Shown here piece by piece: positions 33,131-64,000 of a DNA stretch of 64,000 bases. The first letter of the stretch is position 1; every line of letters begins with the position of its first letter. The position numbers and the translations under genes are program-made. The notes under the pieces are model-generated. The model ran no database searches. It was not told where the DNA came from and was given only the letters and a program-made list of their open reading frames with translations. Origin of the DNA: Aselliscus stoliczkanus (taxonomy: Eukaryota; Chordata; Mammalia; Chiroptera; Hipposideridae); NCBI GenBank assembly GCA_033961575.1, contig CM066730.1:157073523-157137522 (forward strand), in the 5' to 3' direction.

Positions 33131-33984
33131 AGATAACAATTTTTAAAGGTATTATTTAAATTTTGTAAAATATTTTATGTTTGAATTAAATTTGCACTAC
33201 CCAAACTAAAATTTTACACCTTACAGTTCCCACTGTTTTAAATTTTAAACCCAAATGTAGGCTATTGAGTTTTAATAATATATATATGTAATTTTTAAAT
33301 TAGCACAACTGGTCACATAGAATGATGGCACTGAAGTAATTTAAGTTCTGTTTCTTTGCCTGTAAAATCATTGTGTCGTTGTTGTTTATTCTGAAACTAC
33401 TGTTTAAACTCAGAAAACATGTAGTGTCACAGAGTTGGAGACACCAACTGAGCCCAAAGCAATAGTTTGGAGCGATTCCAAACTATTAAGGAATTACTTT
33501 CAAAATGAACATGTGTATCTGAGTCTGTGTGTGTCAAGAGTCAACTATTTTAATGAGATTTCTCCTTATTAAATTCCATGTAGAATACAATGTCTATTAA
33601 AAGGTAAGTAATAAGTTTGTGCTAATTTGAAATTTACACATATATTACTAAAACTGAACACTACCTGTAGCAGCTATTAGAACTTAGACCAATAAAATAT
33701 TTTTTTCAGGGAGAAGCATTTTTGACTGACGTTTAAAATTGCCAAATGGATGGTGATAATAAAAAGCAAGCAACTTTTGGTCATTTTTCTTATGGTTCTT
33801 AAATTCTCTACAATGCACCGGTATCGCCCTACACCTGGGGCAGACCTCTGCTATCATCCTACCTTGATAGGCCACTCCCAACAACACTGGAATCCAATGC
33901 CACCTGTGGACCAATTGCAACTGTGAACCAGAGCTGAGTGCCAGGGGCTGCCCTTTGGAGGCATTCAAGTTCTCAGCCCCTAAT
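33131..33984. other. Unassigned intergenic DNA
   Basis: AT-rich. A 94-codon minus-strand open frame at 33684-33968 shows no recognisable domain. Confidence 0.4.
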
Positions 33985-34195
33985 TTAAAAGACCTTCTCA
34001 GGTGTTATTTCCTACAGGAAGCTTCCCTTGACGTTCTCTCCCTCCTTGAATCTGGATCAAATATTTCTCCTTTATATCCCCATTGTACTCTACGCCTGGT
34101 TCTATCACTGAACTCTTACATTGTATTGTAATTTTCTTCTTCCACTTCTAGTCTAAGCACCCTGAAAGTAAGGACCTGTCCCTGTGGATCAATTA
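33985..34195 (+). mobile_element. L2-like fragment
   Basis: CTACAGGAAGCTTCCCTTGA, CATTGTATTGTAATTTTCTT and CTAAGCACCCTGAAAGTAAG. Confidence 0.6.
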
Positions 34196-34397
34196 GGGCT
34201 CAATGTTATGGCCTCATCAGGATATGCCTAACATGACTGTCCGTAAGTGAAGTGGCTTTGGGAAGTGGCTGGTAGTACACAGGAGGAGTTGGGCTGCCCC
34301 AGGGTGTCAAAGCCCCTTGAGGTGCAGAGGAGGCCTTGCAAGAAACAAAACTCATTTTATGTGTTAACTTAAGAAATGCCTCATGGGGGTGGGGGGT

Positions 34398-34580
34398 GGG
34401 GGGTGACCCGTTAGCTCCGTTGGTTAGAGCGCAGTGCTCATGGCACCAGGGTTACCTTTTCCATCCCTGCATGGGCCACTGAGATGCGCCCTCCACAACT
34501 AGATTGAAACAACTGCTTGACTTGGAGCTGATGGGTCCTAGAAGAACATACTGTTCCCAATTTTAAAAATGTTAAAAAAG
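34398..34580 (+). mobile_element. SINE-D: tRNA-Ile-like SINE
   Basis: The head GACCCGTTAGCTCCGTTGG and GTTAGAGCGCAGTGCTCATG resembles tRNA-Ile. It is followed by CTCCACAACTAGATTGAAAC, TTGACTTGGAGCTGATGGGT and a TGTTCCCAATTTTAAAA end. This type is the main sequence hint for a bat host. Confidence 0.8.
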
Positions 34581-34649
34581 AAATGCCTCATCCATATCAC
34601 TAGCTCCAATGTTTACTAGTTCACAGAAACTAGGGGAATTGCCTGGCTA

Positions 34650-35330
34650 TAGAGTGAGTCACTGACCAGGCCTGGACGCACACTTCCAGATCTCTCTCTC
34701 AGCCAAGGCCCGCGTCAGAGCCCCGCGTCTGGTCGGTCCCTGCAGCTCCGACCTCTCCTGTCTTGCCATATGCTCATTTAACCACGAGAGGGCGCCAGAT
34801 GGCCGCCCACGTCCACCCGAGCGACTGCTCCTTTTTTGGCTCCTCCGGACTGACACCCGCTAGTGGAGCGGCAGAGTCCTGGTAATGAAAGGGTTTGTTC
34901 GGGGGGCGGGGTGGGAGGTGGCGGTTGTGTTGTAAGAGAGCCGGAGTTCAGAAGCGTTGGCAGCGGGATGGGGGGAGGAGGAGAGAAGGGCATTTGTTGC
35001 CTTCTCTGGCCCTGCCTTGTCTGGCCCGGCTGGGGAAAGGGCAGAGCTGGAGAAAGGGAGGACTCTCCAAGAGTACAGGGCCCCTGCTTCCGCCGCTGTT
35101 CCCTTCAGTCTAGCTCAAGAACAGACCGGACATTCCTAAGTCTCCGGCGGGAAACCTGGAAATAGACCAGGCCAGCCTCCCTGCGGCCTGGGCCAGTTCT
35201 TCCAAAGCCCCCTCGGCCCCCCAGGACTTCCCGGAAGGCGCTGCCCCGCCTGAGGCCCCAGGCTCCTGAGCACAGCGCCCTTCCCAGAACTTGCCCTGCA
35301 CTCTTCCCTCCTGGGTCCTTGCTCCCAGCC
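34650..35330. promoter_or_regulatory. GC-rich candidate regulatory block with CTCF-like site
   Basis: A GC-rich, repeat-free island in a repeat-rich region. CCACGAGAGGGCGCC at 34782-34796 fits the CTCF core closely. No gene or splice structure could be tied to it. Confidence 0.4.
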
Positions 35331-35439
35331 TATAGGATCAAACCCCTCCCCTGAGCGCTAGACATGTACAGAGAAATTATTATCCACCGAGTTCAGGTGG
35401 AAGTCGTGATCTGTCCCCCTAAAACTGGCTCTCCCTTCC

Positions 35440-35960
35440 TCCAGTATCTATGTGGTTATTTGACGAGAAACCTGGGTCATCTTTGACACCTTTCTTTTTC
35501 ATTCCCCATGTCCAGTCCATTTTTTCACCTTCTTCTTTCTCTCTCTTGGTTTTCACTACTTACTGGACCACGTGCCCATCATCGCTCACCAGAACTGGTA
35601 CTCCTTCTGAACTCCCTAATACCACTCTCCTCCCCTTCCTTTCAATCCCTTCTCCAGGTGGCAACCCTGGCCATCTTTTCAAACCATCAGTCGTCATCCA
35701 CTTTCTGAAATCTTTCAATAGCTTCCCAGACCAAACTCTTAGCATAGCCCACAGGTCCAGCATGGTCTGGTCCTTCCTGCCTCTGGCACCATCTTCCTTC
35801 TCACTCTCTGTGTTCCAACTACACTGGCTGTGCTCATCACAGGGCCTTTGCACATACTGTTACCTTTCTGCCTTGTTAACTCCTACTCCTTCAGATCTCG
35901 GCTCTGGTCAGATCCCTTATTATTAACTCTGCTAGTACCACATACTTCTCCTTCATGTGT
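35440..35960 (+). mobile_element. L2 element
   Basis: GAGAAACCTGGGTCATCTTT, CACAGGTCCAGCATGGTCTG and AGGGCCTTTGCACATACTGT, in L2 order. Confidence 0.7.
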
Positions 35961-35964
35961 TTGT

Positions 35965-36655
35965 CAAACAATTGTACTCCCTTGTCCGCAGTTTTACTTT
36001 TCAGTTTCAGTTACCCTCGATCAACCATGGTCTGAAAATATTAAGTGGAAAATTCCAGAAACAATTCATGTTTTCAAATGCTTGCCATTCAGAGTAGTGT
36101 AGTGAACTCTCTCGCCGTCCTGCTGTGTCCCCGCTGGGATATGAACACTCCCTTTGTCCACTGTATCCACTCTGTATGTGCTACCCACCCATTAGTCACT
36201 TAGTGGCCATTTTGGTTAGATCTACTGTCACGGTATCACAGTGCTTGTGTTGAAGTAATCCTTATTTTACTTAATAATGGCCCCAAACACAATAGTAGTG
36301 ATGCTGGCAATTTGGATACGCCAAAGAGCTGTAAAGTGCTTCAAAATCATATGCTGAAGTTGCTGAGATCAACAGTGAAAACAAATCTGTAATCTTGTGA
36401 AGGAAAAACAAATTTGTGCTAGTTTACCGAAAGATACCACATTCACATAACTTATTACAGTATATTGGTATAATTGTTCTATTTTGAGTTGTTGTTGTTA
36501 ATCCCTTACTGTGCCTAACTTATACTTTATCACAGGAATGTATATATAGGGAAAAAAACATAGCATATATAGAGTTCGATACTATCTGTGGTTTCAGGCA
36601 TCCACTGCAGGTCTTGGAATGTATCCCCTGCCGGTAAGGGGGGACTACTGTAGTT
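35965..36655 (+). mobile_element. Tigger-like DNA transposon, internally deleted
   Basis: Left end contains CAGTTTCAGTTACCCTCGAT. A transposase-start remnant reads ATGGCCCCAAACACAATAG near 36278. The right end GTAAGGGGGGACTACTGTAG is the inverted-repeat terminus. Too short and broken to encode transposase. Confidence 0.7.
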
Positions 36656-36689
36656 GTAATTGTTCATTTGTTTGGAATATTAATTAATG

Positions 36690-36800
36690 TGTTTCTTCCA
36701 CTAGACTGTAAGCTCCATGAGGGTAAGGACCACATCAATTTTTGCTCACTTGAAAATCTCCAGCACCTATATGCCTGGCACATAGTAGGTGCTCAGTATT
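36690..36800 (+). mobile_element. L2 tail, interrupted by a SINE-C
   Basis: ACTGTAAGCTCCATGAGGGT and CTGGCACATAGTAGGTGCTC are the classic L2 3' end. Confidence 0.75.
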
Positions 36801-37253
36801 TTTTTTTTTTAAAGATTTTATTGGGGAATTGGGGGAGAGGAACAGCGTTGGGGAATCAGGGAAGGGGAACAGACAAGTTGCTGTCCTTTCGTTCTTCAGC
36901 CTAGTTGCAGAGCACGTTGCTTCACTGGCCCATGTTGGTATTGTCATTGCTCTCTTCCCGGATGAGGCAGATCTGTCGCCGGCCTCTGGACTGTAGCTCA
37001 CCGCAGCTACTGGCAGCTCACGCTGGCTGCCAGCCACTCACGCTGGCTGCCGGCTACTCACTGTAGCCTATGGCAGCCCACTGCAGCAGGGACTGCAACC
37101 TACACTGTTGCCGGGGCTTGCACAGCCCAGCTCCAGGTGGAGCTGTTATTAGCTGTAGAGGGCAGTGTCACTGGCCCTCATATGTGGAACCCGAACCGGG
37201 GCCTCTGGCTTCTGAAGCCAGCGCTTAACCACCGCGCCACTAGGCCGGCCCAG
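36801..37253 (-). mobile_element. SINE-C copy, full length, reverse
   Basis: Poly-T, AAGATTTTATTGGGGAATTG, CTCACTGTAGCCTATGGCAG and a head ending CACTAGGCCGGCCC. Confidence 0.93.
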
Positions 37254-37975
37254 CAATCACTTCTTAACTGGTCTCCCAGTTTACAATCAAGTCCCTGCTG
37301 GTTTCCCACCCAACACCCAGAATGGCCTAATAAAAAGGCCAATCTGACTGTCACCCTTCCTACCCCATTTTTAATAGACTTCAGAGGCTTCCCATGGCCC
37401 TTGGACTAAAATCCAAACTCCTGACAGACTTACAAGGCCTTGCATGGTCTGGCCCACCTCATGCCAAACTCCACCTCCTCAATGGACCTTTCTTAATTCA
37501 ACAAATATGAGTGCCTGTTATATCAGGCACTGAGGATTCAGTGGTGAGTAAAAACAGGCTCCTTCAGATCTGCTTACAGTCCCCGAGATACTCCTTTCCA
37601 TACAGGGCCTTTGCACATGCTTTCCCCCTTGTCTGGAAAGTGCATCTCTCTCCTCTCCTTTCTCTGTGTTCCTGACTTTGCCAAGTCAACACCTACTCAC
37701 CCATCACATCTCAGATTAAACATCATTTATTCAGGGATAGCTTATTTGACTCCCAACTTATGTCTCCATGTTAGAGGCTTTTATTGCTCCCCATGTTCCA
37801 CCTTCTTAGCACTGACCACATTTTTTCATTTTTACATTTGTTTGTGTGGTTCTTTGGCTAATGCCCATCTTCCCCACCAGGAAGCTCCAGGAGCTCCCAA
37901 CATCTGGTTTTGGGTTACCATCATCTCCCTCTGGTGCTTCACAACTTATTGAATGAATAAATGAATAAGTGATTC
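37254..37975 (+). mobile_element. L2 element
   Basis: CTTACAAGGCCTTGCATGGT, GGCCTTTGCACATGCTTTCC and TTATTGAATGAATAAATGAA. Confidence 0.7.
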
Positions 37976-38099
37976 CCCTGCAGAGTATTCAAAGGTACGG
38001 CCTTCAGGCAGTGGTACCACTGCCTCAGTGTGAATATGAGCTGGGGGTTGGGAAGGGTGTGCAAAACTCTCACCATGGAGAGGGCCTAGAAGTTACTCC

Positions 38100-38410
38100 C
38101 TTCTCTGCCCCTTCTCATCCCCAACGCCTGTGATTTAGTCCCACCTGCCTCTCCACCACCCCAGCTCTTCCCATTGTCCTCAATGCCCCTGCAACACTGG
38201 TCCTGCTCCCACTCCTCCAGGCCTTCTCACATACTGACTCCTCCACCTGCTTTTTTGCATGGCTGGTTCCTCCTCATCCTTCAGGTGAAGTGTAATTGAG
38301 GCATCTTTAGAGGATAACTTCTCTGAGTGGTATCCCTGTTATTACCCGTCCTTTCATCCATTTGATTTCCATCGTAGCTCACAATGGAAATGCGTTTATA
38401 TATTTGTTTA
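38100..38410 (+). mobile_element. L2-like text
   Basis: CTTCTCACATACTGACTCCT and CATCCTTCAGGTGAAGTGTA hint at a decayed L2. Confidence 0.4.
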
Positions 38411-38689
38411 TCTGTGTCCCTAGATGCGTTAGAAGCTTTTGGCCACATGTAACAAAAAATCCAGCTCCATTGGCTTAAACAAGAAGGAAAGTTGTCTAGT
38501 GATAGGACTGTTTTTGGGGTTGGTTATTTCAGTGACGCTCTCGAGGATCTAGGTTCTCCCCCTCTTGCTGCTCGCCACCCTTGATGTTGGCTTTGTCCTC
38601 AGGTCGGTTAGCAGGATGGATGCAGTAATTCAGCACAGTTGAACCTCATATCACACAAGCTGGGTTTTGTCATTATGTGTCTTAGTTAA

Positions 38690-39175
38690 CTCTTGCTGTG
38701 TCACAAATTATCACAAAACTTAGAAGTTTAAAACAACATTTATTATCTCACAGTTTCCGAGGGTTAGAAACCCAGGTGTGGCCTAGCTGGTTGGTTCTAG
38801 CAGAGGGTCTCTCGTGAGGTTATCAGGGCCGGAGTCATCTGAAGGCTTAACTGGGGCTGGAGAATCTGCTCCCAAGCTTAGTCACGAGGCTGTTGGCAGG
38901 GGGCTTGAGTCCCTTCATCGGGCCTCTCCGTAAGGCTGTCAGTGATGTAGCTACTGCCTTCCTCCAGAGGGATTTGTCCAAGAGTGAGAGCAGCCAAGAC
39001 AGAAGCTGCAGTGTCTTCTATGATGGAATCTTGGATGTGACACACCATCACTTCTGCTGTATTCCGTTAGTCACTTAGCCCAACCCTGGTGCAACATGGA
39101 AGGGACTACACAGGGTGTGAACGCTAGGAAGCGGGGGACAATGGGAGGTCAACTTCAAGGCTGGCTACCACATAT
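38690..39175 (+). mobile_element. Ancient interspersed repeat
   Basis: AACAACATTTATTATCTCAC, GTCATCTGAAGGCTTAACTG, GGGCCTCTCCGTAAGGCTG and GACACACCATCACTTCTGC form a familiar old mammalian repeat whose family I cannot name securely. Confidence 0.55.
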
Positions 39176-39479
39176 TTATATATTTTTCAAAAGTGAGGAA
39201 GTCTCTCCTAGAAGCCCCGGAAGCTTTTCTTTATATCTGCTAGTTGGCACTGTGTCATGTACCCAATACCTAAACCAAGCACACACGAGGACTTTGGGAC
39301 CACCATTTCTGGCTCAATACAATCATGATTCACCCAAGGGTAGGATCCATCTCTGGTCAAGCACAGGGTGGGATCCAGGAGGAAGATGACCACCTGAACG
39401 AAATCAGGATTCTGTTTGGAATGAGGAAGGGGCAATGGGAATGGATGTTGAGTTGGCAACTCACAGTGCCTATGACACT

Positions 39480-39605
39480 CACCTGCTAGGCTGTAAGCTC
39501 CCTGAGAACAGAGGCTGCATCTTTTCCTACTACTGCATTTCCAGCATGTAACCCATTGCTTGGTACAGAGTAGATGCAACCATATTTGTTGAATGAACAT
39601 GTGAG
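39480..39605 (+). mobile_element. L2 tail
   Basis: GCTGTAAGCTCCCTGAGAAC and TTTGTTGAATGAACATGTGA. Confidence 0.7.
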
Positions 39606-39759
39606 TGAATTCATGGCTAAACTAGGAGACCACAGGCAGGGGGTCTAGGACTAGTGCTAAGCCAGGGTAGGGATCCCCAGGCCCTGTCTCCTAAAGTTCT
39701 TATTATTCAGGAGGCTACCTGCCCCCTCCCACACCGCCAGCCCCAGGGATAGACAGGAC

Positions 39760-40342
39760 TGGCAGAATTATTCTCACTTTATTTCTGGAGAAGTTTGATC
39801 AGATGCAGTTAACACTGATTCCAGGCAAGGGCAGGGGGCATGGGTACCCCTAAAGCAACCAGCATCCTGTGGCCCAAGGTGCCCCCCATCCCCAGGCCTG
39901 GGTTCCTCCTCAGTTACAGTTAAATAGAGAGGAAGATCTCCCCTGGGAGTCTTGGGAGGGTCTACCTCCTGCACCCACCCCCTCCACGCAGAGGAGTCTG
40001 AGCGCAAGCTATTTACAGTATTCACATCCACTGTACCCCACCAAACCAAGGCAAATACTACAGGCGGCCCTTCCTCAAGGGAGGGACCAGAGAGGCTGTG
40101 AGTGTATGTGTGTGTATGGGGGGGCGTCCGCGCGTGTGAGCACACGAATGCATTGAGGAGCAGGGTCTGGCTCCAGCCAAAGAGACAACAGTCTATAAGG
40201 TGCAGATTAAAAATAACAGAGAGGACCCACCCCCAGGGGCCCAGGCCACTTCCGGCTTTGTTCTGTCTCTTTTCTTTTCCAGACATCCTGGTAGATGATG
40301 CAGAGGAGCCCTCATAGCTGTGCCTGGATCCAAGGCAACCCC
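39760..40342 (-). other. MAP7D1: MAP7D1 3' UTR
   Basis: GC-rich sequence between the stop codon at 40343 and the poly-A signal at 39778. It carries a TG/G-rich run near 40102-40140 (plus strand reading). No repeat interrupts it. Confidence 0.75.
39778..39783 (-). terminator. MAP7D1: MAP7D1 polyadenylation signal
   Basis: AATAAA on the minus strand, about 560 bp past the stop codon. It is the first canonical signal in the 3' UTR and sits before anonymous intergenic sequence, so cleavage is expected near 39760. Confidence 0.75.
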
Positions 40343-62171
<21,829 letters not shown>

Positions 62172-62750
62172 GGCTGCGGCGTCACAGGGGGGTCTTGGGG
62201 TCTCAGCGGCGGCGGCGGCGGCGGCCGGCGGCCAGGCCAGGGACCCCGCGGCGCATCACGCCTGGCCCGGCCCAGCGGGCAACGGCTCGGAGGCGGGGAG
62301 CTCCGGGGAAGGCAGAGGCTGCTTCGGCTGGCGGCCCGCGAGCCTCAGCGTCGCCGGCCTCCCAGGGTCTGTCGGATTCGACCGCGATCCTCCTCCCTTC
62401 CCAGCGCTGGCCCAGTCCCGGCCGCGGCCCAACCCTATTGTACCGCCCGGGCTGGGCCTGGCCTCTCCGCTGGCGCGTACCAACTGGGACGCAGGGAGGG
62501 CCGCCCCCGCAGCGCCCGGAGACCCGCCACGGCGCGCCCGCCCCGCGCGCCCCTCACCCGCCTTGGAGCACCGGGCCGCGAACCCCCGGACGCCTCTCCT
62601 ACGGCCGCAGTGGAGGGGGACTACGGCTCGAGGAGGACCCCGCCGTCGAGCTGCGTCCCCCTGCGGCCGAGCGTTGGTACGCGCCGCCGCGCGAGAGGAC
62701 TATGTAGGGAGCGCTCTGGTGACTCACCCACCGCTAGGACTGGGGAGAGT

Positions 62751-63695
62751 GGGGGGAAGCGGGGCTGGGAGCCCCCATCCCACCCTGGAGCCTGGGAGCT
62801 CTGGCTCTAAGACCTTGGCTGCAGCTTCAAGGCTAAGTTGTCTCTCAAACACACCTCAAATAAAATCCCCTGGAAGACGCTGGGAAAGCTGGAGGGTCAC
62901 AAGGAGACCCCTAAAAAGACTAGACTTTCTCTCCTCTGGTCATGGTTGGGATTGGGAGAGGCCCGGGAGCCTCGCTGCAGCCCTTCCTCCAGTATCCTAT
63001 GGTTGGTGTCTTCCCTGCCCTTCTGGGGTAATTACAGACCTGCCTCGCTGCTTTACCCAGGTCTTTAATCTGTTGGGTCCCTCCTGGCTCCAAACTGGGT
63101 GGTCCTGGCCCTGAACCTCCCCACCCCCATCAGAGGACCCCTTCAGTCTCCTCGGAAGGATTTTCTGCCCTGTGGTCTATTGAAGAAGGGACTGAGCCCT
63201 TCTGACACCCCTCCCCCAGTAGCCCCACTTCCCAGTCCTCCGGACTGGATCCCCCAGTCCCCTGTTAGTGCCTGCTGAGGTGGGGCCTCCAGCCAAGGCA
63301 GGCGCAGCCTGGGCAGAGAGTGGGGAGCTTGCTGGGAAGATGGATCAATGGTGGTGCTTCAGGGATTGACAGGAGGAAGGATGATGCACAGCTGGGTCTG
63401 CCCACCCCAGCCCTGCCCTTTGTCCTGACCTCCAGAAGGTCAGTTCTTCAGCTCTCCATTGTCCAGAGATTAGGCCCACTGAGATGCTGTACTCCTGCCC
63501 CCCTTTCCCACCAGCGTCTCCTTCCTTGAGCAGCTCCAGAGAGCAGCCATTTCAGGGAGTGTGAGGAACAAAGGGGTCTGGGTCTCAGGCAACCTGAGAG
63601 CAGCCTGTCCTGGGAGGAGTAAGTAGTTGGGGGCCAGAACCCTCTGGGGGATGGGAGGTGGGGGAGGGAATGATTCCCCTTTCAGCTCAAAATCA
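62751..63695. other. Upstream flank of MAP7D1, unassigned
   Basis: No gene recognised. In human the neighbouring gene on this side is TRAPPC3, several kb further, so it is probably just outside the window. Confidence 0.45.
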
Positions 63696-63699
63696 TTAG

Positions 63700-63905
63700 A
63701 AGAGGATGATAGAAGGCCTGCAAGTGGAGCTGGTAACCTTAAGTTTGTGTCTTCACTTTTCTGAAACCCAGTTTGTTCACCTATAGTCAGGAAACTAATG
63801 GTACAATGAGTATCATGGGGTCATTGTAAAGGTTAAATATGCTTGTACAGGTGGAGTGCTTAGCACAGAGCCTGGTATATAGGAAATGCTTAATAAATAG
63901 GCATG
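63700..63905 (+). mobile_element. MIR element
   Basis: CTGAAACCCAGTTTGTTCAC, GGGTCATTGTAAAGGTTAAA and GTGCTTAGCACAGAGCCTGG. Confidence 0.75.
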
Positions 63906-64000
63906 ATGATGATGATGGGGCTTCAAAGGTAAAAGCAGATTAGGATGAGGAGCAGATTCCCCCATTTTTGTTGTCAACCATCCCATCTGCAGGATGAGAG

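Noticed and set aside
35450..35926. 158-codon open frame
   Set aside because: Lies within L2 repeat text; no conserved L2 protein domain remains.

Overview
This is a window of placental-mammal chromosomal DNA, not microbial or organellar. It shows spliced genes with GT/AG introns, CpG-island promoters, and ancient mammalian repeats (MIR, L2, L1, MER5A-like, Tigger-like). On top of these lies a dense layer of young tRNA-derived SINEs. The L1 tails look laurasiatherian. One SINE with a tRNA-Ile-like head at 34.4 kb resembles SINEs I associate with rhinolophoid bats. I therefore favour a bat, but the genus cannot be fixed from the sequence alone.

The one protein-coding gene that can be read completely is MAP7D1, on the minus strand. 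Its start codon is at 62171 and its stop codon at 40343-40345. I reconstructed 17 coding exons whose splice phases all agree. They give 846 codons including the stop (845 residues; the human protein is about 841 from memory). The promoter lies in a CpG island at about 61.85-62.75 kb, the 13 kb intron 1 fills 48.9-62.1 kb, and the 3' UTR ends near a polyadenylation signal at 39778-39783.

A second CpG-rich promoter at about 18.0-18.5 kb fires to the left. It has a non-coding first exon ending in an excellent splice donor at 18104. From the human order MAP7D1-THRAP3 I infer that it is the THRAP3 promoter and that 1-18103 is THRAP3 intron 1. No THRAP3 coding exon lies in the window. The 21 kb between the two genes (18.5-39.7 kb) holds only repeats, plus a GC-rich stretch with a CTCF-like motif at 34.8 kb.

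I see about 34 young SINE copies of four related types, given working names here: SINE-A (about 100 bp), SINE-B (about 130 bp), SINE-C (about 430-450 bp composite) and SINE-D (tRNA-Ile-like). Many have clear target-site duplications. Twenty-nine lie in the first 37 kb, none in the exon-dense 37.3-51.1 kb, and five to the right. Older layers include a decayed hAT transposase gene at 3.2-4.35 kb, two Tigger-like DNA elements, and a small retrocopied mRNA 3' end at 24.7 kb.

Nothing resembling a new multi-gene system, CRISPR array or operon is present. The observations most worth checking are a frame-preserving 102-nt MAP7D1 intron, the opposed ZNF143-like motifs at the THRAP3 promoter, an exon-like orphan segment at 9.36-9.65 kb, and the composite SINE family itself.
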